Assembly: GCF_051622035.1 (NCBI RefSeq)
Contig: NC_135365.1
Location: 24,924,001 to 24,988,000, forward strand
Origin: Arctopsyche grandis
Taxonomy: Eukaryota > Arthropoda > Insecta > Trichoptera > Hydropsychidae
Length of the DNA stretch: 64,000 nucleotides
Direction of reading: 5' to 3'
A model generated the notes under the pieces. It saw only the letters and a program-made list of their open reading frames with translations, did no database searches and was not told the DNA's origin. The translations under genes and the position numbers were made by a program. Shown piece after piece: positions 21,084-31,809 of this stretch; position 1 is the stretch's first letter, and each line of letters opens with the position of its first letter.

Positions 21084-22694
21084 ATGACGAGAACGCGGAA
21101 GCCCGTGACGTCGGTGACGTCACGTCAGCGAACACGCCACACGACGATGATGATATCCAGAACGATAGCGCCATTATCAGCGTCAGTTTTACGTCGGCTA
21201 ACTGTCGTGGAGATGCAGAGGTTCGCGGACTTAGACGAAGATGATGACGACGACGATGAAGAGGAAGAAGAAGACGAAGTGCCATATTTTGACAGAGACA
21301 AATTCGAGACATACGCGCCACGGTTTAAGGGGATCGGCGGTGTGCCAATCAGCCAGTGGATTGTGCGCATGGAAGAATTTGCGAAGTTCTTCCACTGGAC
21401 GCCCCTGGAGCAACTGGTCTACGGGAGAATATATTGCGTAGGAACAGCGAGAATGTTCCTGGATTCAGAAGGGATAATTACATCATGGACTATCCTTAAG
21501 CAGAAACTGATAGAAGAGTTCCAGTGGGATGACGAAGAGCTCGTCTTTGAAGAACGAGAAATGCTTGCTCAAGCAGAGCCCATTGACTCCGATTCAAGTG
21601 GGGCCGGTGAAACACCAGACGACGAACCCAGGGTGACGGGGCCCGTGAGAAACCGTGAAAACCGAGAAAGACTGAGTTCACGATGCTACAATTGTGGTGG
21701 ACGTGGTCATTTAGCAGCCGACTGTAGGTTTAAGACGAGAGGAACTCGTTGTTTCAATTGTAACGAGTTTGGGCACATATCAGCTCAATGTAACAGCACC
21801 AAAACAAAGACTGTCTTGACAATACAAGAAGAAATAAGAGAACCAGTCAGTATTCCAATACAAGAAGAAATAAGAGAACCAGTCAGTATTCTAACACAAG
21901 AGGACGAGGCGAACATGGCTGATGGAGATGTAAACATGGCCGATGTAAGTGTGAACAGTGATGGTTTGCACAGAAAAAGACCTTTGCAGCAACGGGCTTC
22001 ACGAGAGATGTCTGCTCAAAGAGAACTCATTGTTTCCAATAATGAAGAGGACGATGCGAACATGGCTGATGGAGATGTAAACATGGCTGATGTAAGTGTG
22101 AACAGTGATGGTTTGCACAGAAAAAGACCTTTGCAGCAACGGGCTTCACGAGAGATGTCTGCTCAAAGAGAACTCATTGTTTCCAATGATGAAGAGGACG
22201 ATGCGAACATGGCTGATGGAGGTGTGAACCTGGCTGATGGAAGTATGGACGGTGATGGATTGCAAAGAAGAAGACTTTGGAACTACGGAGACATACCGTT
22301 TTCAAATACAGATGAACCACCCGATGATCAATTTGGAAAAGGATCTAAGGATTATAGTCATTTGAAGAATTCTGAAGATGAGAATAAAGAAAAGGAAAAA
22401 CATAAAGACAAAGAGAAAGATATGGCTAAATCACAAGAAGGATTAAGGGACCCAGTCAAAATTTCAACACCAAAAGACACTGTATTCACTTTCAAGCTTG
22501 GTCGTAGTCGGATTGATGTTAATTCAATGGAAAAGAAAATAGAACCATGGATTGATAAAAGACTTATTGAATGTATCAGTGAGCCAGAACCAATATGTGT
22601 TGACTTCATTTATGGTAAATTACTAGCAGGAAATCTGTGGGGCGACGGGGAGTTCGTCGGACGGTCACAGAGAATCGCCACCGGCATTGGATAG
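21084..22694 (+). CDS. Gag-like protein with two zinc knuckles and tandem 49-residue repeats
   Basis: A 536-residue ORF. An acidic Asp/Glu run at about residues 48-62 precedes a retrotransposon gag domain (RFKGIGGVPISQWIVRMEEF onward). Two CCHC knuckles follow at 201-214 (CYNCGGRGHLAADC) and 223-236 (CFNCNEFGHISAQC). A 12-residue duplication (QEEIREPVSI) comes next, then a 49-residue unit (147 bp; ANMADGDVNMADV, RKRPLQQRASREM) repeated 2.3 times from 21909. A Lys/Glu-rich stretch and an unrecognised C-terminus end it. The true start is unclear: residues 1-43 look out of frame, and an acidic frame beginning with ATG at 20999 (MPEDISSDSQERSDDDAEF) stops at 21058 but reopens. M44 (21213) is an alternative start. 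Confidence 0.8.
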   Translation: MTRTRKPVTSVTSRQRTRHTTMMISRTIAPLSASVLRRLTVVEMQRFADLDEDDDDDDEEEEEDEVPYFDRDKFETYAPRFKGIGGVPISQWIVRMEEFAKFFHWTPLEQLVYGRIYCVGTARMFLDSEGIITSWTILKQKLIEEFQWDDEELVFEEREMLAQAEPIDSDSSGAGETPDDEPRVTGPVRNRENRERLSSRCYNCGGRGHLAADCRFKTRGTRCFNCNEFGHISAQCNSTKTKTVLTIQEEIREPVSIPIQEEIREPVSILTQEDEANMADGDVNMADVSVNSDGLHRKRPLQQRASREMSAQRELIVSNNEEDDANMADGDVNMADVSVNSDGLHRKRPLQQRASREMSAQRELIVSNDEEDDANMADGGVNLADGSMDGDGLQRRRLWNYGDIPFSNTDEPPDDQFGKGSKDYSHLKNSEDENKEKEKHKDKEKDMAKSQEGLRDPVKISTPKDTVFTFKLGRSRIDVNSMEKKIEPWIDKRLIECISEPEPICVDFIYGKLLAGNLWGDGEFVGRSQRIATGIG

Positions 22695-22799
22695 TATTTA
22701 AGTTGTGCCGATGGAAGTGAAGTGTGCGTTTGTGAATTAGAGAATAAGTTAAATATCTGGAGGGTTTTTAGTTAAGCCTTACTTGTAATTTGATGATTG

Positions 22800-23250
22800 A
22801 AAAGTGTAATGTTTTATTGCTTATTCTAGTATTTTTGGGAAGTGCTTTGTATATTGAATCATGTTTTAATTTGGTTACATGCTTAGAAGAATATAAGATA
22901 ACTGTATTGAAATGTAATTCTAGTAATGTTTTAAAATGTGATTGTTTCTGGTGTAAAGATTTAACCTGTCATTGTAAAGGTATTGATTTTAATGTTTCAT
23001 TGCTAATTCTAGTAATGTTATAAAATGTGATTGTTTCCGATGTAAAGATTTAACCTGTCATTGTAAAGGTATTGATTTTAATGTTTTATTGCTAATTCTA
23101 GTAATGTTTTAAAATGTGATTGTTTCTGGTGTAAAGATTTAACCTGTCATTGTAAAGGTATTGATTTTAATGTTTTATTGCTAATTCTAGTAATGTTTTA
23201 AAATGTGATTGTTTCCGGGGTAAAAATTTAACTTGTCATTGTAAAGGTTG
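22800..23250 (+). repeat. 89-bp tandem repeats, about 4.5 copies
   Basis: The word tattgattttaatgttt recurs at 22981, 23070 and 23159, exactly 89 bases apart, with gtgattgtttc and aacctgtcattgtaaagg inside each unit. It occupies the position where pol would normally lie. Confidence 0.85.
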
Positions 23251-23838
23251 TGATACCTTTCTGTTTTGTATTGCTTGTAATAATTTTACATAGTAATTGT
23301 GATACCTTTCTGTTTTGTATTGCTTGAAATAATTTTAAATTGTAATTGTGATGATTTATGTGTAACTTTAATTGTGATGATTTATGTGTAACTTTATTGA
23401 AGATTGAATTGTGTTGAAATGTAAAAATTGATTTGTAGTGAAATGTGTAACGATTAATTTGTTATAATTGTAATTGTTATGTAAATTGTAAAATGATTGA
23501 TGTATAAGTGTATTGAAATGTAGTTGTGATGATGATTGTAATTGTGATTTAAATTGTAATTGTGACAATTGAAAGCATGTTTAGAAGAATATAAGATGAT
23601 TTTATGGAATGGAAGATTAAACATTGTTGAGGATGATAGAGGAAATGTTTTAAAAGAATGTAAGATGATACATTGTATAGAGTGGAAAATGAAATGTAAA
23701 AGAATGTGAGATGAAACATTGTTGAGGATGATAGAGGAAATGTTTTAAAAGAATGTAAGATGATACATTGTATAGAGTAGAAGATGAAATGTAAAAGAAT
23801 GTGAGATGAAATGCTGTAAAAATATAAAAGACGAAGAA
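23251..23838 (+). repeat. Further degenerate tandem repeats before the 3' LTR
   Basis: gtgatacctttctgttttg occurs twice (23250; 23299), tgtgatgatttatgtgtaac twice (23347; 23371), and an ~100-bp unit with gtaagatgatacattgtata twice (23661; 23755). The last bases, aaaagacgaagaa, are purine-rich and suit a polypurine tract. Confidence 0.7.
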
Positions 23839-24046
23839 TGTCATCCGAGGGCGAATGACAGTCAGGAATGACCGAATGTAGAATTGATTTTTAAACGAGC
23901 CGAGATAGAGTGTGTGTGGTATGCCTGGGAAAGACCGGATGCGTGTTGTTATGGTCACTTGTTGGAGAACAGGCCCGAAGACATGTACAATAAATACATA
24001 GTTCTGACTTAATCTGCGTTTCACTTGGAATCCTTCACATCCGGAT

Positions 24047-24050
<4 letters not shown>
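23839..24050 (+). repeat. 3' LTR of gag-only element
   Basis: Begins tgtcatccgaggg after the purine-rich run and ends ggatcctata, followed at once by (TA)n. It has an AATAAA signal near 23990. Confidence 0.8.

Positions 24051-24129
<79 letters not shown>
24047..24129. repeat. (TA)n microsatellite, right side of LTR element
   Basis: About 41 TA units. Together with 20726-20803 it suggests that the element split one tract. Confidence 0.95.
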
Positions 24130-24134
<5 letters not shown>

Positions 24135-24142
24135 GATATGTA

Positions 24143-24722
24143 TGTTACAGTTGAAGTGTATTTTCGATTGTAGTATATTCCAACTTCCGTTTTAGGTCAT
24201 TCATATTCGAATACAATTCAACTAGTAAATTATATCTCTATAAGCGCAGATACAATTTCAACAATGTGCGCCAGTTGTAATATAACAGTTGAGTTTTGAT
24301 AGCTCTAATGTTTTTACGAATGCTTTAGAATTTAATAATGCTTTAATATTTATTAGGTATTTAGAATAAAGGTAATGATTACAGAATAACGATAACTCCA
24401 AAAATGTGTTCAAGACCAAAATGTGACTTTCCAACTAAATTTACTAGTAGAGTGACGTTTTCGCGAGAACTTAACCCCTCCAACTTAACTGGTATCAACT
24501 TATAGTTGAACTGTATTTTTAGTTGTAATATATTTTGACCAGTTGGTTAATTCGCCATATGAATCAACTTACGTGGGTTAGGCCGTCGTTATACGGAATA
24601 TATTCCAACTAATCAAAATATATTACAACTGAAAATTAATTCACTTTAACTAGTTGTTTGATGGCACATATTCCAACTAGTCAAAATATATTACAACTGG
24701 AAGATATACTTCAACTGTAACA
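24143..24722. mobile_element. 580-bp TIR element, family T1, copy 1
   Basis: Ends are tgttacagttgaagt and its complement acttcaactgtaaca; inverted similarity continues for roughly 40 bases with an attgtaatatatt-type word. The internal word ttgaactgtatttttagttg repeats the terminal motif. TA occurs on both sides (gta before, tat after), suggesting a TA duplication. No ORF. Other copies: 58920-59523 and a fragment at 58068-58195. Confidence 0.75.
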
Positions 24723-25660
24723 TATACATATGTAGGTAGTATATACACGGTGGAAAACCTTTTTAAGGTGAGTTGTATTTTGAATTATTTGTTTAATTTA
24801 TTTTCTTAAGAATGTATAATCAAATTTTTTAAATGTGATTTATTCAAAAAAATGGTTCTCTTAATTATAAATATGATAAAGTTAATATATACATATTATA
24901 TATCGAACGATCACAATAAACATAATAATATCAGAATACATTTAAATGACAATGAACAGATTCTTATAATTTACACGAAAATAACATTAAAATTTAATCG
25001 TATATTAAATTATCTGCTCATTATATTCAATCTTGATCAAATTGAATAGTAGTACATATTCATATTTGATGCATATTGCATCATATTGACCACAATACGT
25101 GTGGTATAATCAATAGCTTAAATTTTGATCTTATCTTATTTATGTAAATACCATTCGGATTGATGATATAAAATGATTATCTATATTTTCGCTATGATTA
25201 ATAATTAATTAATGTTTAAGCTATTATATTTATTGCTTATATTACTATTATTATGATGTACATAGTATATATTGATTTAATTGTATACGAGTATTGACTG
25301 CCATTTCATATTGCAGTTCCTATGAACGTTTTATAAGCTTTCAAGTTAGTAATAAAGAAACTTCTCTTGATACTTGTTTTATAATAGTATACAAACAATC
25401 CTTCAGAACTTATGTAAACAGAAACCAAACAAAATACTTAGGCAATTTTTATTTTTAAATATTGTTAAACGCAAAACATTACATTTAATGTTTTGCGAGA
25501 TATTTCTTGAAATGAAGAAAACTGGACTTATGTCACTTTCAACTATAGCGGCTCATATATTAATTTTATTCTTAGAATTCTAAGTTAATTAAAATATTAG
25601 TTAAGGAAACATTGAATAATTAGATCAATATTATATTTATTTATTTTTACATACATACAT
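24723..25660. other. AT-rich DNA, nothing recognised
   Basis: Short frames (24852-25049 and 25374-25583) are AT-driven and resemble no family I know. Confidence 0.45.
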
Positions 25661-25665
25661 ATATA

Positions 25666-26116
25666 CAAATATACCAGGAAGGCTTAACAGATAAACCCCA
25701 AATGCGCCTTCCTGGTCCACATAATTATTACATAGATACATGTAAATCTAATCAATATCTGACATCTATCGTCAGATATTACAAATATCGTATTAATACG
25801 ATAAATAACAATGAATAGCTTTCATGTAACAATACGAATTTTATATTCGATAAACAACCACAGAGACATCTATGGTGAGCAATATGGCGAAACCTAAGAT
25901 ATAACAATAACTAAAGGTTCGCAACAGAAAATTGGGAAGGAGACGCCAATTTTACAGGAATCGTTTCAATGAAAATCAGAAAAATTGGCAAATTCTGATA
26001 AGAAACGATCGACCTTGACAAATCAAGGTCTGGCCAATAGCGAGACTTGGCGGGAATCGAACTCGTAACATCAAGTACGAGATAATTCAACATTCACCAC
26101 TAGACCACGCTACTGG
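25666..26116 (-). mobile_element. SINE, full length
   Basis: Tail hairpin (ccaggaaggc at 25675, gccttcctgg at 25711), cagagacatctatgg near 25860, body 25930-26035, and tRNA-like head ending ccactagaccacgctactgg at 26116. Confidence 0.8.
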
Positions 26117-26146
26117 ATAAATGAGCTACTATATGTATAACTGAGT

Positions 26147-26345
26147 TGATATATTGGAGATAGTGAAGAGATTGAATTGGCAATGGGTGGGTCACGTGGC
26201 TAGAAGAATGAACGAAAGGTGCTAGAATGGCACCCGAGAGAATGAAAGGAAGGCCATGGGGAAGATACATATATATGTATGTAGGTAGATGAAATTGTAA
26301 AAAACATTGGAAAAATTGGAAAAAAAATATATGAGAATTGCGCAC
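26147..26345 (+). mobile_element. RTE-type LINE fragment, left part
   Basis: Frames with L-N-W-Q-W-V-G-H-V-A-R-R-M and RENERKAMG are the hallmark end of RTE-like reverse transcriptases. A premature stop follows N-E-R-C, and the sequence is interrupted at 26346 by a foldback. The last bases of the LINE reappear after it. Confidence 0.7.
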
Positions 26346-26515
26346 GACGAGACGTTTACGGACAAAACGTCTAACAACACAAAAGTCCACGACAAAATGA
26401 ATACGCAACTAAATGGTTACGGTATTATGTCGCGTAGTCATTTTGTCGGTGAGTCGCGTAATAGCTTTATCGCGGACGTTGTGTCGTTAGACGTTTTGTC
26501 CGTAGACGTTTCGTC
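26346..26515. mobile_element. 170-bp palindromic element inside an RTE fragment
   Basis: Left arm gacgagacgtttacgg, acaaaacgtctaac; right arm its complement (gttagacgttttgtccg, agacgtttcgtc), with about 50 bases of clear pairing and further pairing towards the centre (gacaaaatga, tcattttgtc). It carries no gene. I could not define a target duplication. Confidence 0.75.
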
Positions 26516-26572
26516 ACAGTTGAAGAGGTCCTCATTCAGCAGTGAATGGTGAATGGCTGTAAATGATGACTG
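26516..26572 (+). mobile_element. RTE-type LINE fragment, right part
   Basis: Continues cttcattcagcag-like sequence and gaatggctgtaaatgatga, matching the terminal part of the copy at 63720-63998. Confidence 0.6.
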
Positions 26573-26753
26573 AAAATAGTCGTCAAAAAACACAAGGCTG
26601 GTATATGTACTAGTAAGGTAAGGGAATGTTGCAAAGGTGAGAATTTAGCTTTGAGGGTACTCAAAAGTACATATACACATACATAATATTTGCAATCTCT
26701 CTCATGTGACGTCATATCACATATTTTCGTCCAAACCCAAAAAAACGTATGGG

Positions 26754-27125
26754 CAACAGAATAGACCAGCGGTTAGCATATACTGCTTTGAACAAAGTGG
26801 TCACGGGTTCAAATACCACTGGTTTCTGCTAGCCAGACCTTGGATTTGATCGTTTCCTGTCAGAATTTGCCAATTTATCTAATGTTCATTGAAACGGTTC
26901 CAACAAATTGGCAACCTTACCCATTTTCTCGCAAATCTCGAGTTTTCAGCAATCTCGGATTTCGCAGAATTGTATAAAATGCTGCAAATTTACATATTTG
27001 ACCATAGATGTCTCTATGGATGTTAATTTATATGACTTTACTTTGTATCAACTGTACAATGTTACTGGCCAGGGAGGCGCATTGGGGTTACCTGTTAATC
27101 TTCCTGGTATAAATAAAATAAAATC
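26754..27125 (+). mobile_element. SINE, full length; best reference copy
   Basis: Contains each part in order: head tagaccagcggttagc, box B cacgggttcaaatacc, body, catagatgtctctatgg, tail hairpin ggccagggaggcgcattgg to cttcctgg, and an AATAAAATAAAAT tail. About 370 bp. Confidence 0.85.
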
Positions 27126-27129
27126 AGTG

Positions 27130-28550
27130 GTTGGAGGCGCGACTCAATCGAGTACATTCATCATTTTGCCTTTTTTGAAATTGGCGCTGTGATTTAAGAT
27201 ACATTACCTGCCTTTCAAATTGCTTAAAATTTTGATTTTTTTCAAAACAAAATGTGATGAACCCGACCTATAATTTTTTTATAAAAATCTACGTGTTAAA
27301 AATTGATTGAAGTTAATTGATTGATAGTTGAAGTTTAATATTTAAAAATACATATACATTTATAATATTTAAAAATACATATGTATATGTATGTATATAG
27401 GTATACATTCATAATATTATCAAAAGTAAGTACACTTAAATAAAAAATAGGTACCCTTGAATATGTAATGTAATAATTCGACTATAAAATTTTAAATAAA
27501 AATTCGCTAAATAAACCCGTCGTCCTTTATTTGAATAATCACCGTGACATTTTCGTATTTGCAAAAACTCGAAACAAAAAAAAAACTACAATCAATGATT
27601 TTCTCAATTACATATGTATGTCATTGTATAAGCATGTTTACAAATTATACGTACATATATGAATAATTTATTATATTTAAACAATTGCTTAAATTTGGCA
27701 AATGTTTTGTAATAATTGCTTAAACGCCATGAGTGTACAATTTACGCCGAATAAAACAATCAAATGTACAAAAACCGTTTAATGAATCATTGTATTTAAA
27801 AAAATATATATATACATATATTATTAATATACACAAAAACACGATGCGACGTGAGAGAACGCTATTACGTCGAATTTCTTCGAAAATGTTTACGAATAAT
27901 TTCCTTCAAAATTGCGAAAATATGTTTTCTAACGTTCTGCGAAAGGGATTTTTTTCAGGAATCAAATATTTAAAATTAGACGCTTATCTCACAGGTGCCA
28001 AATCCAATTAAAAAGTGTTTGTTTTGTTCGTCGGAACGAGCTCTGTAAACATAATGTAATGCACCACGATAAGGATTGTTTGTATCCGACGCATCGTAAT
28101 CGTGCAAAATCATTGCACAAATCACGTGCCGATTGATTTTGACGCGCACTATGGCCGCGTCTTATCTCAAAACAAACAACATGTTTTTGATATATTACGC
28201 AATTATCAACGATGCAATTACATAATTATTGATATTATTGTATACAATGTAGGATGTAATGCGCAAAATCATCATCAATTGCATATATGGACATATTTAC
28301 ATACATATGTAGATACATGTGTATCGAATTGAAATTGAACAGCATTTTTAAATAATAATGATTATGATAATTTCATAACATGCATCATATCCTATTATAT
28401 TAAACAAGCAATTCTCATATGTTTGACAATTTTATTTTATTTGATAGAACATGAACACTCGCCTTTACAGATCGCTCCAAAGCGACGAGTGCACTTAAAC
28501 AGGTACAATACAAGCAATATATAATACATAAGCATTTTATACAATGTGAA
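27130..28550. other. Intergenic; a less AT-rich stretch near 28015-28160
   Basis: A plus frame at 27733-28011 and another at 28102-28332 are open but unrecognised. The 28015-28160 stretch has CpG words (ttcgtcggaacgag, tatggccgcg) and may be conserved non-coding sequence. Confidence 0.35.
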
Positions 28551-28554
28551 TTTA

Positions 28555-28845
28555 TAAAAATATTTACAGTGACATCTATGGAGAAATTTTTGCAGCATTT
28601 TATAATCAAGTTGGCGAACCTTAAGACGCTGAGTAACTTGAGCAAGAGAGATAGGAAAGGAGATGTCAATATACAGGTTACAGAACTATTTCAATAAAAA
28701 TCAGAAAAATTGGCAAACTATCATAAAAAACGATCGACCTGGAGTCATAAATCAAGGTCTGGCCAGCAGCGGAACTGTATTGGGCCTCGAACCCGTGACC
28801 ACTCTGCTCGAAAGTATAATATGCTAACTACTAGTCTACTGTACG
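28555..28845 (-). mobile_element. SINE, tail-less
   Basis: gtgacatctatgg at the left, body with ggcaaactatcat and aacgatcgacctgg, head with gggcctcgaacccgtgacc and ctaactactagtctac. Confidence 0.75.
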
Positions 28846-29074
28846 AAATCTACTAATCTTGGTACGAAAATTTTGATGAAATTATTATAGCTACACTTTT
28901 CTAGTCCGAAAAAACGATTGAAACACGTCAACTTTAAGATAACTTGCGAGTTTATTTATTTTTATTATTAAAAAATATATACATATACCATGATCCCATA
29001 TACGGGTTGTCTTTGAGTGACACATATGGTATTAAACTTATGCAAATATAAATTTATAGATTATAAATTTGACT

Positions 29075-29192
29075 ATCAGCACTGCAGAAATACTTGGAAT
29101 AAATTATTTTCAATTGAAATCAACCCGGGACTCGAATTCAAGAACCTCCCGTAGTTAGTATTAACGCATTAAACACCGAGTTATTCTGCTGA
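29075..29192 (-). mobile_element. SINE head, second subtype
   Basis: Reverse complement of the head at 3014-3140 (cagcactgcagaaatac, acccgggactcgaattc, acctcccgtagttag). The body is lost. Confidence 0.65.
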
Positions 29193-29194
29193 TT

Positions 29195-30060
29195 AGTCGC
29201 TCAAGCGTAGTTGCTCCTGGTTACTCTTGGTCTCTCTCAAATGAGGCAACCAAAAGCGACCAAAAGCCGGCAACTAAACTCGCTTGTCGGGTGATTTTAT
29301 TGCGTGGACAACCAGTGAGTGCCCGGTGTGGCATGTTCCATACAACTGCATACATTTGATCTGGTCGTACAACAAAATCAAGTCACTCGGCTCTTGAGTT
29401 AAATTACTAAATTTAGATCATTCAAAGCGATCTGTACGGACGCCAGGGGTTCTCAATCGAGAGCCACCTGATGTCGGTTTGTGAAGTGTAGAGCTCGTGG
29501 TAAAGCGTGGTGAGGTTTGGTCTCTGCTGATGATGGCTGCTCTGCTCTATCTCCTTCTCTTTCGTACAGTGTGCGTGGGATGCGTGATGTGGAAAAAGGG
29601 CGGGAGATTATATAATAACAACAGGTTGTAAGTCTGTTTGTATGGCGACTGTATTTTATATAAATTATACAGAGATGGCAAAACGTGGGCTTGAGGTCAT
29701 GCACCAAGCGTGTCTGATTTGTCTGCCTTCTGGACGAAGACAGACCAGGCTTCCTCTGGTGCACACCGGACGGATACTGGAGCTGGTCTCCAAGTATAGT
29801 CAAACATCACCAGTGGCCGAGCTGGTGATTCGGTGGGCGAGGAGCGAACTGCGTGTTTATGCAGCAGCCGTTGGCGCTCAACTGTCAGTGGGCGCTGACC
29901 AGGGTGGCCAACACCAAAACACATCGGCCAAATCGTGGGTCGTAAGGCCATGAAAGCCGACCATCAGACACTTAGTCTGAACACGATCAAAAGTGTAAAT
30001 ATATGTTATGTACCTACATATGTATGTATATGTTATTTTAATTTATTTTATTTTACATAG
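29195..30060. other. GC-balanced unrecognised region
   Basis: 29195-29420 and 29450-29960 are richer in G and C than the surroundings. Open frames exist on both strands at 29642-29953 (+) and 29697-29951 (-), which argues against either being read with confidence. No motif recognised. A fragment of an unknown repeat is as likely as host sequence. Confidence 0.35.
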
Positions 30061-30065
30061 ATATA

Positions 30066-30438
30066 TACCAGGAAGGCCTAACAGGTAGACCCCAATGCGC
30101 CTTCCTAGACAATTAATTACAAACATTACAGCATTGTTATTACATATATCGCTGTATTTCGAGAGGCTGAAGAACACGAAATCAATCCATAGAGATATCT
30201 ATGGATTTTGACAAGTATATACATTTTTACAAATTGTACATAAATCAAATTCAGATATTTGTGACATAGCGGAAAGGATGATTTTTGCCAATTTGATGGT
30301 AAACTCTGATAAGAAACGATCGACTTGGAGCGACAAATATCCAAATCTGACGAGCAGTATTCAAGATTGGCACGGGATCGAATCCGGTAACCTCTCAGTG
30401 CTAAACATAAATGCAACCACCGAGCCATACCGCTGGCT
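30066..30438 (-). mobile_element. SINE, full length
   Basis: Tail region taccaggaaggcc at 30066, catagagatatctatgg near 30190, body 30290-30350, head ending accgagccataccgctgg. The second hairpin arm is mutated (gccttcctag). Confidence 0.8.
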
Positions 30439-30578
30439 TATGAATAAAAGCAATAAAATAATGGGTTTAATATGCATTTAACCGTGTTTCACTCATGATT
30501 TTCAACTTTTGTGTATTAAAACCAAATTTTAAAACGGTGTATTTGCATACTAGATAAAAATACATTTTTACATATACA

Positions 30579-31808
30579 CAGTGGTGTAGTCGGGGCAGGT
30601 CGCCGCCCTGGCACTTTGATTGATATAAACATTGTTTTTCGAGTACAATTAAAAAATATTTTGACTAAAATTTTGTGTTCCAAATATTGTGAGCAGACTT
30701 TCGGTCTAACACTCGAATTCCACAATCGAATAGTAATCTGAGCACATTCATAACTTAAAAGACGTTTAATGAAATTTATTGGCTTTTTTATCTAAAACCA
30801 CCCAAAACTTCGAAAGAAAACATTCTTTGAACTATTGACCATACACACTTGAAGATATGTACATAAAATGAGGGAACTCAGCTTAAATGAATAGTCATCT
30901 CTAAATTGACATGTTAAAATTTGATAGTTTTTTGACATATGTATACATATGTACATGGTTTTAGCATTGCTAAAAAGAAATGTTGCTGTTGACACACAAA
31001 CACGGGTTTTGCTAAATCAAAGATGTTGAAGACGATGCATTATGTAAGTTTTTATAAAATATAAGAAAATACATCATAATTTCAACAAGAAAGAATATTT
31101 ATTAATTACACTGTTCGACACGAAAAATGGTTCAGAGACGAGATATAACTTTTCTTATAGATCTATATTATATTGAGTATTTTTTATTGAAACATGTGCT
31201 CTACTAATACGAATTTTTTGCTCGTAAATTTACAGATTTAAAATTCAGCACATCCAATTAACCCTTTTAAACGAAAACAAAAAATAGTGTGGCCAGAACA
31301 CTATCCTAATAAACATGTTTCAATAGAAAATACTCAATATAATATAGTATTAACAGTGGGAAAAAATCCCAAGGGAAAATACGTAGTTTTGACTTTTGAT
31401 TTGAACTGGACGACTACTTAGATAGATTTGAAAGCTGAAAAGTACTACAAATGAAAGAGAAAATACCCGACTATAGATTCCAATATTCATTTTGAACAGG
31501 AAATTAACATATTTTGAGAAATCGACCGAACAACACCAAGATATAGAAAAATCGCGCAATTTAAATAACACATACATATATGTATCTCCGAATCTCGAGC
31601 CAATCAACACTTTTTATTACCAGATTCGTGTTCACTGGGCATAGATCTATAAGAAAAGTTATATCTCGTCTCTGAACCAAAAAAAAAGTCGTCATTTGAA
31701 CTACCAATATTAGGATACAACTTTTTTTTAGTAAGGAAAAAGGCGGGGGGGGGGGTCGTAAAAATTAAACACCGACCTGGTTCTTTTTTATTTAGCACTA
31801 CACCACTG
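30579..31808. mobile_element. 1230-bp hAT-like element, non-coding
   Basis: Ends carry exact 12-bp inverted repeats, cagtggtgtagt and actacaccactg. The flanking octamers catataca and catatatg agree at six of eight positions, as for an aged 8-bp duplication. No transposase was recognised. A second TIR element (31109-31690) lies inside it. Confidence 0.65.
31109..31690. mobile_element. ~580-bp TIR element, family T2, copy 1, nested
   Basis: Left end cactgttcgacacg, then aaaatggttcagagacgag; the same sequence closes the right side in reverse (ctcgtctctgaacc at about 31665). The terminal ~15 bases of the right end are missing. TA precedes the left end. The second copy (60402-60944) has the complete right end followed by TA. 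No recognisable gene inside. Confidence 0.75.
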
Positions 31809-31809
31809 C

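Larger units (their letters stand above)
20804..24050 (+). mobile_element. Gag-only LTR retrotransposon (non-autonomous)
   Basis: Two similar terminal segments (20804-20980; 23839-24050) enclose a primer site, one gag-like ORF and a repeat-filled 3' half. No protease, reverse transcriptase, RNase H or integrase motif is present. Over their shared ~178 bases the LTRs differ at a handful of positions, near gaacgagcccg versus gaacaggcccg. TA tracts touch both ends, so insertion into a (TA)n tract is likely. A third LTR copy is at 54785-54980. It probably depends on proteins from a related element. Confidence 0.85.

Noticed and set aside
21084-22694. A domesticated host gag gene
   Set aside because: It is enclosed by LTRs with a primer site, so it belongs to a mobile element; domestication is not supported.
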